Source: Sphingobacteriales bacterium (GTDB lineage: Bacteria > Bacteroidota > Bacteroidia > Chitinophagales > UBA2359). Taken from it: 64,000 nt of DNA. Each line of letters begins with the position of its first letter. The stretch's first letter is position 1. Made by a program: the position numbers and the translations under genes. The stretch lies in contig JADJTG010000017.1 in NCBI GenBank assembly GCA_016711285.1, positions 62,001 to 126,000 of the forward strand, written 5' to 3'. This document shows, in pieces, positions 47,101 through 55,343 of the stretch. Below the pieces are notes generated by a model. The model saw only the letters and a list, made by a program, of their open reading frames with translations. It was not told the origin of the DNA and searched no databases.

Positions 47101-48905
47101 ATGAAAACTTAACAGTTGACTTCGGATTTTATCCAATACCTGCGGATACTTATTCAGTGGGTAACCAAGTATGGAGCGACACGAACAACAACGGTTTGAT
47201 AGATTCAGGCGAAGCAGGTATAGACGGAGTAACGGTTTACTTGTTGGATGCAACGGGAACTCCGATAGACACGACAGTAACCTCCGGCGGCGGTCTGTAT
47301 TTGTTTGATGGTTTGGCTGCGGGCGACTATATCGTATCGGTTGAAATACCCACAGGTACACAGAGCAGTGCAGTAGATGAAACAACTCCTGACACAGACG
47401 GCAACGACAACGGAGTTACGGTAGTAGGAACTACGATACAAAGCGGTGTAATCACTTTGGGTGATGGCGAGCCTACAGGAGAAAGTCCTGATAACGACCC
47501 TGCCACAACAGATACCAATGAAAACCTGACAGTTGACTTCGGATTTTATCCAATACCTGCGGATACTTATTCAGTGGGTAACCAAATATGGAGCGACACC
47601 AACAACAACGGTTTGATAGATTCAGGCGAAGCAGGTATAGACGGTGTAACGGTTTACTTGTTGGATGCAACGGGTACTCCGATAGACACGACAGTAACCT
47701 CCGGCGGCGGTCTGTACTTATTTGATGGTTTGGCTGCGGGCGACTATATCGTATCGGTTGAAATACCCACAGGTACGCAGAGCAGTACAGTAGATGAAAC
47801 AACTCCTGACACAGATGGCAACGACAACGGCATCACGGTAGTAGGAACTACTATTCAAAGCGGTGTAATCACTTTGGGTGATGGCGAGCCTACAGGAGAA
47901 AGTCCTGATAACGACCCTGCCACAACAGATACCAATGAAAACCTGACAGTTGACTTCGGATTTTACTGTTTGCCTTGTTCCTTGAACAGCTTCGGATTGT
48001 CAGCAGTAAAAGATGACAAAGGTACTGCCGATACAGCAGATGACGAATGGCAAATCTATTCAAATCCGACAGGAACAAACTTGTCCTCAACTTACGATGT
48101 GAGCGGCGATTTGACAGCTAATGATTTGCCTTATGGCAGTACTCAATTAGTAGGATCAGTACCTGCAAATAATAATCTTGTGACACTTACTATCACGAAT
48201 ACAGGTATTTGTAATGTATGTGAAATATCAGATTATGTTTTTGAGATTACGCCGGGTATTGCAGATTCTGTAGATTTGGCATTGGATAAATCGATAGACA
48301 AAACAATCGCTCAGATAGGCGAGCAGGTGACATTCACGATAACGATAACGAATGAAGGCGGCACAGATGCGAGTGGAGTTTCGGTGAGTGATGTATTGCC
48401 AACGGGTATATCGTATGTGAGCAGTTCAGCCAGTCAGGGCAGCTATGATTCGGCTACAGGTGTATGGACGGTGGGCGATTTCTTGGCGAATGATGCACCG
48501 AAAACGCTGACAATAGTAGGAACGATATTAAGCGAGGGTGTACATTACAACACGGCAGAGATCAGTGCGGTGAATGGAACGGACATAGACAGCACACCGA
48601 ACAATGGCGTAGCCGGAGAAGATGATATAGATGATGTATGTGTAAGCGTACCGATGCAAATCTGTGATGACGGTTCTCAATCTATTACATTAGAGGCGGA
48701 AATGGGCTTAACGAATGTAGTGTGGTTCAAAGACGGTGTGCAAGTAGGAACGGGCAGTTCTTATATTGCTAATCAGGCGGGGAGCTACACCTACACAGCG
48801 GATAACGGAGGCTGTGCAGATGGCACTTGTTGTCCTGTTATTATTGAGACAATCTCTTGTTGCCCTACTAATTTGTGCCCAACCATACAATTTATGCGTA
48901 ATTAG
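41166..48905 (+). CDS. Giant repeat-rich surface protein (SdrD-B, Cys-rich repeats, DUF11), three frameshifts
   Basis: About 2,580 residues after repair of three one-base losses (about 41255-41268, 45130, 45850). Order: signal peptide, ending at NAQ|VSG across the first shift; SdrD-B-like domain (GVAFRDYNGNGFQD); a 500-residue propeller-like region (41.6-43.0 kb) with repeated YDPVNNLIWTVN-type segments; SdrD-B domain (IGNRVWIDTDEDGVQDPEE); Ig-like stretches; seventeen 30-residue Cys-rich repeats; four 139-residue SdrD-B repeats; a DUF11 domain (DLALDKSIDKTIAQIGEQV); and a Cys-rich end, CCPTNLCPTIQFMRN. There is no ordinary type A sorting domain. SdrD-B/DUF11 architecture implies a cell-surface adhesin or stalk. 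A homologue's 3' end is at 63026-64000. Flanking IS ends suggest acquisition as a block. Confidence 0.82.
44705..46232 (+). repeat. Seventeen 90-bp tandem repeats encoding Cys-rich 30-residue units
   Basis: Each unit encodes C-x4-C-x11-C-x-C plus a linker, as in CDDGNCMNGVETWSDATCAC then VPGTPVTPLT. Variant units CDDGVCENGVETWDSATCQC with VAGTPGEIPT occur at 45424 and 45963, each followed by a YDAAS unit, so there is a higher-order pattern. The spacing recalls the C-terminal half of EGF-like domains. Units starting at 45065 and 45784 each end in a one-base deletion at the same relative place. Near-identical codons between units indicate recent expansion. Confidence 0.92.
46314..47967 (+). repeat. 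Four near-identical 417-bp repeats encoding SdrD-B-like domains
   Basis: Unit starts at 46314, 46731, 47148 and 47565. Each encodes 139 residues beginning YSVGNQVWSDTNNNGLIDSG, then GVTVYLLDATGTPIDTTVTS, LYLFDGLAAGDYIVSVEIP and NENLTVDFGFY. DTNNNGLIDSGE looks like a calcium-binding loop, as in SdrD B domains. Differences between units are a handful of mostly synonymous changes plus a V/I change (DNGVTVV versus DNGITVV), pointing to recent duplication or gene conversion. Confidence 0.93.
47927..48905 (+). repeat. Arm of a large inverted repeat shared with 63026-64000
   Basis: The 3' end of the giant gene is nearly identical to the reverse complement of 63026-64000. In the 90 bases from 48301 that I compared, there are three differences. 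The encoded proteins are alike from NENLTVDFGFYCLPCSLNSF to the DUF11 end and diverge mildly after CVSVPMQICDDGSQS. Confidence 0.9.
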
Positions 48906-48949
48906 ATGGTACGTTTAAACCATTTTAATACATAGTTTTATAAGAATTT

Positions 48950-48987
48950 AAAAAAGCCGTTTCCCTTTTATAGGAAACGGCTTTTTT
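48950..48987 (+). terminator. Rho-independent terminator of the giant gene
   Basis: Stem AAAAAAGCCGTTTCC / GGAAACGGCTTTTTT with an 8-base loop, 45 bases after the stop codon. Confidence 0.9.
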
Positions 48988-49003
48988 AATGAAAAAACCT
49001 AAC

Positions 49004-49160
49004 TATACAACAGTCTTTTAAGGATAAAAAATGCCATAAATTAGAGGAGTCGTCACACGCCTTTTACTTATGGCACACAATATAAGATTGTCAGATAAAC
49101 ATAGTGTGATTTGGAAACAGAATTGCAGGCAAAGCTGCCCAAATCTTTGTTATGGGGTAA
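49004..49160 (+). mobile_element. Isolated IS630-type left end
   Basis: A direct copy of the sequence at 40045-40221, sharing CTAACTATAC(G/A)ACAG, AAGGATAAAAAATGCCATAA, TTACTTATGGCACACAATAT and GGAAACAGAATTGCA. It breaks off after the CCCAAATCTT-GTTATGG block. There is no transposase body. Both copies lie in the same orientation around the giant gene. Confidence 0.8.
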
Positions 49161-49164
49161 TGTA

Positions 49165-49680
49165 AATTGTTGGTTAATAACTTTTTTATTGTATTGAAAA
49201 GCCCAAAGTTTAAAATGGAAGTTGAGCATATACTCCTTTTTGAAAAGGACAGTGCCTTTCCCACAAATCTGCTAAAACATTGCCGTATCGTGTTATTCCA
49301 TCTTTCGACGTGGTTAGTAAGACCTGTTTCTTTCCCACTTTGGTATGAGTAGTTTGGTGCAGATAATTATAGGATTGCCAAAAACCAGAAAAACTATTGC
49401 ACCGCAGATAACTGTAGGGTATTTTCCGCCACATACGCTTGCAGCTACCCATTTTCCCCAATAAAAAAGAAAATAATCTGCCTCGTTTGCTTATTTTCTG
49501 CTATCCAAATTCGTATGTGATTGATTTTTAATAGTATGTAAGAAAATATCTCATCTACTTCCAATACAGTATCTGCCTGAGTTGCTTGTACTGTACTTTT
49601 TGTACACACTTGCGTTTGGGCACTAAGACCCCAAACTCCTCCACAATCTTTGTTTGCACTTATAGCGTTTTATAGCGTTG
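49165..49680 (-). mobile_element. Degenerate IS1-family transposase
   Basis: Minus-strand fragments in changing frames assemble into an IS1 InsB-like transposase. They read VQATQADTVLEVDEIFSYIL with the first acidic motif, IRIWIAENKQTRQIIFFFIG, then CKRMWRKIPYSYLRC and FSGFWQSYNYLHQTTHTKVG, TNHVERWNNTIRQCFSRFVG and EYMLNFHFKLW. At least three frame changes are needed. An N-terminal zinc-finger part is only hinted at (FGVLVPKRKC). No terminal repeats were found. Inactive remnant. Confidence 0.72.
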
Positions 49681-49799
49681 TTTACCACTTACATTTTTGC
49701 CGTTTTTTACTATATTTGTGCCGCTACATTTATAACACTGGCAGGTTTGACTTATTATACGATTTTTCTTTTTTGCAAGAATACAGTATTATCAACAAA

Positions 49800-49922
49800 T
49801 TATTAACACTGCCAAAGGAGAGATTAAGGGAGGTTACAATCAACCACCTCGCAAGCGGTGTGTATATGTTGCAAGTACACACCCAATCGGGCAAGGTTTT
49901 TACCCAAAAATTCATCAAATAA
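49800..49922 (+). pseudogene. T9SS type A sorting-domain fragment
   Basis: About 40 residues, LPKERLREVTINHLASGVYM then LQVHTQSGKVFTQKFIK and a stop, form the end of a T9SS C-terminal sorting domain (L-xx-G-x-Y-x-L-x-V, final KFIK). No protein body precedes it; the IS1 relic does. It is most likely the tail of a cargo gene destroyed by the insertions. Confidence 0.7.
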
Positions 49923-50050
49923 TAAAAAGAATAATGACAAAAAATCAGGATAATTCCCCAATCCTAAAAATTAAGGTTCAGACGATAAAAACGGCAGTAA
50001 AAGAACAACTTTGCCACTTTGCCTAAAATAATAAAGCACCGATGATATTC

Positions 50051-51931
50051 TTACCATTTTACTATTTTTTTCACCGTGCTGCCTTGTTTGTTTTGTACAT
50101 ACAAAAAATACATTCCCTTCACAAAAGGGTGTAAAGATACTTGAAAATCAGAATGTGGGCTGTCGCTTTGAGCCAATACTCTGCCGTAGCTGTCCAATAA
50201 GGTATAGTTGAATTTTTGTGCTGCTGCTATCCAAATCAGGGCTTGGATGGCATCGTATTGCAAAGAAAAATCCGCAGCCTCTGCCGATACCAAGGCTGTG
50301 GGTGCTTCGCAGGATTCCAAAACACTTTCAATGGCAGTGGTGCAGCCGTAGTTGTCCGTAACAACAGAATTGTAGCTTTGCTGCATCGCCAATATATCGC
50401 CTTCATTGTTGCCTGTGATAGTATATGTAGTGCCACTGCCGCCCTGTACGTTTAAATGATATTGAGCCAAACCGCTGAGTTGTCCGTTGGGATTATACAA
50501 ACATTCCCAATAGACGGTGGCGGTGAGCGGCTCTAAATGTTCAAAAACTGGGGCATTAGTGCTTACTATTTCAAAGCATAAATTTTGTGAAGTTGCAATA
50601 TTTTTCAGGGCATTGTAAGTGGTAGTACCTATTTCAATATTATTGATAAATGTATTTTTCTGGTTATTTCGGATATTGACCACCCATATTTCATACTTAC
50701 CTGCGGGCAAACCTTCAAAACTAAAAATACCTTCGGTTTCATTCAAAGCCACTATTTTTTTATTACCCGTTTGTTCGGCAAGCAAATACAAATTGCTGTA
50801 TCCGTTGTTTTGATAATTAAACGTTTGCACTGCCTCATTATTGCCGCCAAAACAGATTTTGCGCTCCGCCGGCGCGGATAATATACCATAATCTGCCTGA
50901 CAATTTTCGGTAGGGGTAATGGCTTCGTTGTCGCAAAGCGTAGTAACGGCGGCGTTGAGCAAACATTGTCGTTTAGAGTGCGTGTTGAGTACCTGCTGCA
51001 TACGGGACACTTGTCCTTTGGTAAACATATACAAACATTCGTCGTAGGTATAGTCCAAAAAATTCATCGTCATATTATAACTGCCGCAGGAACTGGGCAA
51101 TTCATCGGGGCAGGAAAGTGTTGCGCCTCCCTGATTGGGGGTGTCGCTAATGTCATCTGTGCCGCTGCAGGCTCCGTTATCATCGCCCCAAATGTGTTTT
51201 AATCCAAAAAAATGAGCCACTTCGTGCGTGAGCGTGCGCCCTTTGGTGTAGTTGCCTCCTTGCGCCGTGCCGCTTTCGTTGCCAAAAACACTATGTACAA
51301 TCACCACCCCATCAGTGTTGTCGTCGCCCACCCCCGGAAATTGTGCATAGCCCAACGTCTGTCCGTTATCCAAAGAGGGAACTACCCAAATATTCAGGTA
51401 GTGGCACGGATTCCAAATATCAGCACCACCTTCCGAAACATTTTTACAGTCGTTCAGGGTATGAGAAAAATCGCTTTTGGTGGTATAAACACGATGAATA
51501 CCATTAAATTCATTGCCTTGTATATCTTGTTTTGCCAAACAAAATTGTATGCCTGTGCCTTCATTGGCAAAGGCAGGTTTGAAAATGTCGGGCACCTGAT
51601 TAATTTCAAAATTAGTGGCGGTATAGTCTGCGTTGAGGCTCTGAATTTGAGAAATGATTTGCGCTTCTGTAATGTTGTTTCCCTTGGTACTGCCATCGGC
51701 TTGATTATGCAATACATGTACCACTATCGGTATAACAATATCGGTGGTGGCGGTCAGCATCTCATCATTTTCCGAAAGTGATTTTTGTTTGTACATATTC
51801 TGATACTCCTTACGCTGGCTGCTCCACTCCTGAACGCTTTCGTAAGTGGCACAACGCTGTATTTTGTTTTGCGCCCATATTGTACACAAAGGTATCCCCA
51901 AAAAAGCAGCTAAAGTAAAAATTTTCAACAT
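50051..51931 (-). CDS. Secreted M43-family zinc metalloprotease with T9SS sorting domain
   Basis: A 626-residue exported protease related to pappalysin/cytophagalysin. It has a signal peptide (LAAFLGIPLCTIWA|Q). The catalytic motif HEVAHFFGLKH (HExxHxxGxxH) lies near residue 237, with a GCSGTDDI-like loop (NGACSGTDDISDTPNQ) and the Met-turn in the CGSYNMTMNFLDYTYDECLYMF segment. The central and C-terminal part holds beta-sandwich modules (YTITGNNEGDIL, GCTTAIESVL). The sorting domain is FNYTLLDSYGRVLAQSDSP to GMYFLYVQNKQGSTVKKIVKW. Predicted role: extracellular protein degradation; substrate unknown. Confidence 0.93.
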   Translation of the reverse strand: MLKIFTLAAFLGIPLCTIWAQNKIQRCATYESVQEWSSQRKEYQNMYKQKSLSENDEMLTATTDIVIPIVVHVLHNQADGSTKGNNITEAQIISQIQSLNADYTATNFEINQVPDIFKPAFANEGTGIQFCLAKQDIQGNEFNGIHRVYTTKSDFSHTLNDCKNVSEGGADIWNPCHYLNIWVVPSLDNGQTLGYAQFPGVGDDNTDGVVIVHSVFGNESGTAQGGNYTKGRTLTHEVAHFFGLKHIWGDDNGACSGTDDISDTPNQGGATLSCPDELPSSCGSYNMTMNFLDYTYDECLYMFTKGQVSRMQQVLNTHSKRQCLLNAAVTTLCDNEAITPTENCQADYGILSAPAERKICFGGNNEAVQTFNYQNNGYSNLYLLAEQTGNKKIVALNETEGIFSFEGLPAGKYEIWVVNIRNNQKNTFINNIEIGTTTYNALKNIATSQNLCFEIVSTNAPVFEHLEPLTATVYWECLYNPNGQLSGLAQYHLNVQGGSGTTYTITGNNEGDILAMQQSYNSVVTDNYGCTTAIESVLESCEAPTALVSAEAADFSLQYDAIQALIWIAAAQKFNYTLLDSYGRVLAQSDSPHSDFQVSLHPFVKGMYFLYVQNKQGSTVKKIVKW

Positions 51932-52227
51932 AATATATATTATTTACATAATAAGGAATAAGCACCTGTTCTTCCAATTATCCATCATCAATTACTTATA
52001 TAATTAAATATCAATGCTTTATAGGCAAGCGAACAGCAAACTTATCATCAAGTGAGCCATAGCGCACCCACTATATTACAACAAAAATCAATCCATTTTT
52101 TGATAAAAAAACAAATGCATCATTATTTACAAAAATATATCTTGTTTACGCTTCAACACATATTGTACATTTTAATATAAAAAACAATTCCACAGCATTT
52201 TAAATGAGCGAAAATAGTATAGTTTTT
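51932..52227. other. A+T-rich divergent intergenic region
   Basis: About 300 bases between the divergent metalloprotease and pckA genes. No open frame of note and no RNA fold were recognised; it should hold both promoters. Confidence 0.5.
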
Positions 52228-52260
52228 TTTGAACAGATAGCAGAAAAATTCGTAACTTTG
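52228..52260 (+). promoter_or_regulatory. Complete Bacteroidota promoter for pckA
   Basis: A TTTG at 52228-52231 (-33 type) and TAACTTTG at 52253-52260 (-7 type) are 21 bases apart, the best two-part match in the window. The element lies 34 bases before ATG 52294 and within the longer in-frame extension from 52204, which it therefore excludes. Confidence 0.65.
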
Positions 52261-52293
52261 TGGCTTCAATTAATTAACCTAATCATCAAAAAT

Positions 52294-53904
52294 ATGCGTA
52301 TCACAGGACATAAAAATCACAGTGCCGACCTGAGCGCACTGGGCATTCGCAATGCCACGGAATATTGGAATTTAACGCCTGCCGAACTCACGGAATTTAC
52401 CCTTTGCAAAGGTCAGGGAAATTTGAACAATACAGGTGCTTTGGCAATTGATACCGGCGAATTTACAGGTCGCTCTCCTAACGACCGCTTTATTGTAAAA
52501 GATGCTATCACCGAGCATCATGTGGATTGGGGAGGAAAATTCAATATTCCTTTCAGTTCCGAAAACTTTGACAAGCTCTACGATAAAGTATGCGCTTATT
52601 TGGGCGAAAAAGAAGTGTTTGTACGCGATGCTTTCGCCTGCGCTCACCCCAAATACAAAATGGGCGTGCGCGTTGTTACGGAATATCCGTGGCAAAATAT
52701 CTTTGCCTACAACATGTTCATTCGCCCTACGCAAGATGATATACAGCGTTTTCAGCCGGAGTGGCATGTAATTTCGGCTCCCGGCTTCCGCGCCAACCCC
52801 GCCGAAGACGGTACGCGCCAACACAATTTTGCCGTTATTAATTTTACGCGCAAAACCATCATCATCGGCGGCACAGGCTATACCGGTGAAATCAAAAAAG
52901 GTATCTTCAGTGTGTTGAATTTTGTGCTGCCCGTATTTAAAGGCGTATTGCCGATGCACTGCTCCGCCAATGTGGGCAAAGCCGAAGACACCGCTATTTT
53001 CTTCGGATTGTCGGGTACAGGAAAAACCACCCTTTCCGCCGACGAAAAACGCCGCCTCATCGGTGACGACGAACACGGCTGGGCTGATGATAATGTATTC
53101 AACTTTGAAGGTGGTTGCTATGCCAAATGTATCAACTTAGACCCCAACAAAGAGCCGCAGATTTTTGATGCCATTAAATTTGGTGCTTTGTTGGAAAATA
53201 TCAACTTCAAATCCGGGACTCGCACGGTGGATTATGATAATGTGGACAAAACGGAAAATACCCGCGTGAGCTATCCTATTTATCATGTGGACAATATCGT
53301 ATCCTCGCAAGTGGGTGGCAAGCCGCGTAATATTTTCTTCCTCACCTGCGATGCTTTCGGCGTGCTGCCTCCGATTTCGCGCCTCACTCCCCAACAAACC
53401 ATGTATCACTTTATGTCGGGCTATACCGCCAAAGTAGCAGGTACAGAAGTGGGCATCACCGAGCCGCAAACTACTTTTTCGGCTTGCTTCGGCGCACCGT
53501 TTTTGCCTTTGCACCCTTCTAAATACGCCGAAATGTTGGGCGCAAAAATTAAAAACTCCAACGTAAATGTGTGGTTGGTGAATACCGGCTGGACAGCAGG
53601 CTCTTATGGTGTGGGCTATCGCATCAAATTGCGCGATACCCGCGCTATCATTCAGGCAGCATTGGAAGGAAAATTAGACAATGTACCCTACATTGATGAC
53701 CCCATCTTTGGTTTGCAAGTACCTATGCAATGCCCCAATGTAGATTCCAACATGCTCAACCCCGAAAATACTTGGGCAGATAAAGATGCCTATCGCGCAA
53801 CGGCTTTGGCTTTAGCCGAAAAATTTGTGAGCAATTTCAGAAAATTTGAAGCCGAAACCTCCGATGCTATTTTGTCGGCTGCACCGCGTACCGTGCTGGT
53901 ATAA
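52294..53904 (+). CDS. pckA: Phosphoenolpyruvate carboxykinase (ATP)
   Basis: Gluconeogenic enzyme converting oxaloacetate and ATP to PEP, CO2 and ADP. The 536 residues match the family. FTGRSPNDRFIVKD binds oxaloacetate, PLMHCSANVG-like VLPMHCSANVGKAEDTAIFF is the PEPCK-specific region, GLSGTGKTTLSADEKRRLIG near residue 237 is the P-loop (kinase-1a), and LIGDDEHGWADDNVFNFEGG the kinase-2 metal site. WLVNTGWTAGSYGVGYRIKL closes the nucleotide pocket. Runs with fbp in gluconeogenesis. A terminator follows. Confidence 0.98.
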   Translation: MRITGHKNHSADLSALGIRNATEYWNLTPAELTEFTLCKGQGNLNNTGALAIDTGEFTGRSPNDRFIVKDAITEHHVDWGGKFNIPFSSENFDKLYDKVCAYLGEKEVFVRDAFACAHPKYKMGVRVVTEYPWQNIFAYNMFIRPTQDDIQRFQPEWHVISAPGFRANPAEDGTRQHNFAVINFTRKTIIIGGTGYTGEIKKGIFSVLNFVLPVFKGVLPMHCSANVGKAEDTAIFFGLSGTGKTTLSADEKRRLIGDDEHGWADDNVFNFEGGCYAKCINLDPNKEPQIFDAIKFGALLENINFKSGTRTVDYDNVDKTENTRVSYPIYHVDNIVSSQVGGKPRNIFFLTCDAFGVLPPISRLTPQQTMYHFMSGYTAKVAGTEVGITEPQTTFSACFGAPFLPLHPSKYAEMLGAKIKNSNVNVWLVNTGWTAGSYGVGYRIKLRDTRAIIQAALEGKLDNVPYIDDPIFGLQVPMQCPNVDSNMLNPENTWADKDAYRATALALAEKFVSNFRKFEAETSDAILSAAPRTVLV

Positions 53905-53933
53905 TTTGTATTTTTTCTGTAATATACATATAA

Positions 53934-53962
53934 AAAGAGGAGCGAAAATTTCGCTCCTCTTT
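53934..53962 (+). terminator. Terminator of pckA
   Basis: Perfect 14-bp stem AAAGAGGAGCGAAA / TTTCGCTCCTCTTT with a one-base loop, then a T-rich tract. Confidence 0.85.
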
Positions 53963-54112
53963 CTTTTTGAGGTGAATAGTTATAGGCTTCATAATAAAGC
54001 GGCAATTTTCAACGCTTTGTAATTTCAGGCAGTGTTAAATTTTGAACAGCAAATGATATAAAACATTGAAAATGATGTATTTAACCAATGATTTATCATT
54101 TACAACTAAGCA

Positions 54113-54823
54113 CTACTTAATTTCAAACTTGGCTTTAATTTCGTATCGCAATTTGATGCTTGCTACATTTTCAATAGCATCTTTATCGTCATTTGTGGTA
54201 CTACGATAAACGTTTGAATACGCATTAGGTTCTCCATACCAATAACTACTGTGGTCTGGCATCTCTTCAATGGAGATAACACTTCCTATTTGTTCTCCAA
54301 CACTTTCTAATAAATAGGTTGCCTTTTCTTTAGCTGCTTTAATAGCATCTATTTTTACTTCTTTTCTGTATTTCTGAATATCACTATTACTTGTGCTTGC
54401 GATACTAATATTCTGTACCCACGGTTTATCCAAATCTTTTACTAAGTTTAAGAAATTAGTTTCTTTATTTAGTTTCAAACTAACATTCTTTCTTGTTTGG
54501 TAGCTACTTCTGTAACTCCACCAATGCCACCAATGCCACCACGAATCAGAATTATTTAGTGTCAGACTATTCGTATTAATACCATTATTTTTTAAAATTT
54601 CATAAAATTCCTTTTCTATTTCCTTTAACTCCACTGTTCTTTTTCCGTTTTTTTCGTACTCTACCAATGTAATTTTTAACTCAATTTCGTCCGGTTGAAT
54701 GGTCATTTCGGCACTACCGGTCACTTCAATAAATTTTCTGTTATCAAAATTTTGCTGTGCTTGTAATTGAGTGCTACAAGTCAGGATAAACAGAAGAAAA
54801 AATAACAGTTTTGTGTTTTTCAT
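54113..54823 (-). CDS. SIMPL-domain (DUF541) periplasmic protein
   Basis: A 236-residue exported protein with a signal peptide (LLFFLLFILTCSTQLQA|Q). The SIMPL/DUF541 core starts RKFIEVTGSAEMTIQPDEIE, has ELKEIEKEFYEILKNNGI and ends with AKEKATYLLESVGEQIGSVI and ASIKLRYEIKAKFEI. Members are envelope proteins of unclear function; some bind outer-membrane lipoproteins or are linked to oxidative stress. A short Trp/His-rich insertion (SWWHWWHWW) near residue 98 is unusual. The gene is A+T-rich. Confidence 0.9.
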   Translation of the reverse strand: MKNTKLLFFLLFILTCSTQLQAQQNFDNRKFIEVTGSAEMTIQPDEIELKITLVEYEKNGKRTVELKEIEKEFYEILKNNGINTNSLTLNNSDSWWHWWHWWSYRSSYQTRKNVSLKLNKETNFLNLVKDLDKPWVQNISIASTSNSDIQKYRKEVKIDAIKAAKEKATYLLESVGEQIGSVISIEEMPDHSSYWYGEPNAYSNVYRSTTNDDKDAIENVASIKLRYEIKAKFEIK

Positions 54824-54857
54824 TTTTTCAAATATTTAAATGATTGATTTTAAACGA

Positions 54858-55157
54858 TTAAACCCAGACAACAATTAAAACATCTTGGTTTATTTCAATT
54901 TTTTCCTTTTTCCTTATTTCGGCTTTTAGCGGCAGCAGATATGTTTTGTGTTTAGTATCAAACCAAAGAGCCGTTTCCCATTGGCTGCCGCCGATTTTTG
55001 CAGTTGCCTTTAGCCGCCCCCAGCCCTCTTGCTGCCATTTCAGGTTTTCTTTTATTTCTGCTGCCATTGCTGCCGGAAGTGAAACGAAATGCCAGCCGCC
55101 CGACGCAGAATGTTTCCACACTTTTGCAGAAAACTCATATTTTATTTTATCATTCAT
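54858..55157 (-). CDS. DUF1905 protein
   Basis: A 99-residue protein matching DUF1905 (YdeI-like N-terminal domain): FSAKVWKHSASGGWHFVSLP, WGRLKATAKIGGSQWETALWF and TYLLPLKAEIRKKEKIEINQ. In other proteins this small beta-barrel is often followed by an OmdA helical domain, which is absent here. Function unknown. It lies 34 bases upstream of the SIMPL gene on the same strand. Confidence 0.88.
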   Translation of the reverse strand: MNDKIKYEFSAKVWKHSASGGWHFVSLPAAMAAEIKENLKWQQEGWGRLKATAKIGGSQWETALWFDTKHKTYLLPLKAEIRKKEKIEINQDVLIVVWV

Positions 55158-55179
55158 TTTTTTTTAGAATACGGCAAAA

Positions 55180-55208
55180 GCTACCGACACCTTTTAGGTA
55201 TCAGTAGC
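55180..55208. repeat. Hairpin resembling the terminator at 24697
   Basis: Arms GCTACCGACACCT / AGGTATCAGTAGC (two mismatches) with a TTT loop. The CTACCGACA core is the same as in the terminator at 24697, but there is no long T-tract. It lies just upstream of the DUF1905 gene. Confidence 0.6.
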
Positions 55209-55343
55209 GTAAGTGTAATTTCATCGTTTTGGGGCTTTGCGAAGAAGCGGAAATCGAAGCTCAAATGTTCAAAGAACTGCGGTTGAATTTAGCACTAAAC
55301 GCACCATTTTGCCAAACCGCAGTGTGCGTTCGTTGCTTATTTC

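Noticed and set aside
49650..49800. Start of a real gene for the 90-residue frame ending at 49922
   Set aside because: Only the last 40 residues match a sorting domain; the part before is IS1-flanked sequence read in a chance frame.
52372..53076. Minus-strand frame within pckA
   Set aside because: Antisense shadow of a highly conserved gene with no recognisable domain.
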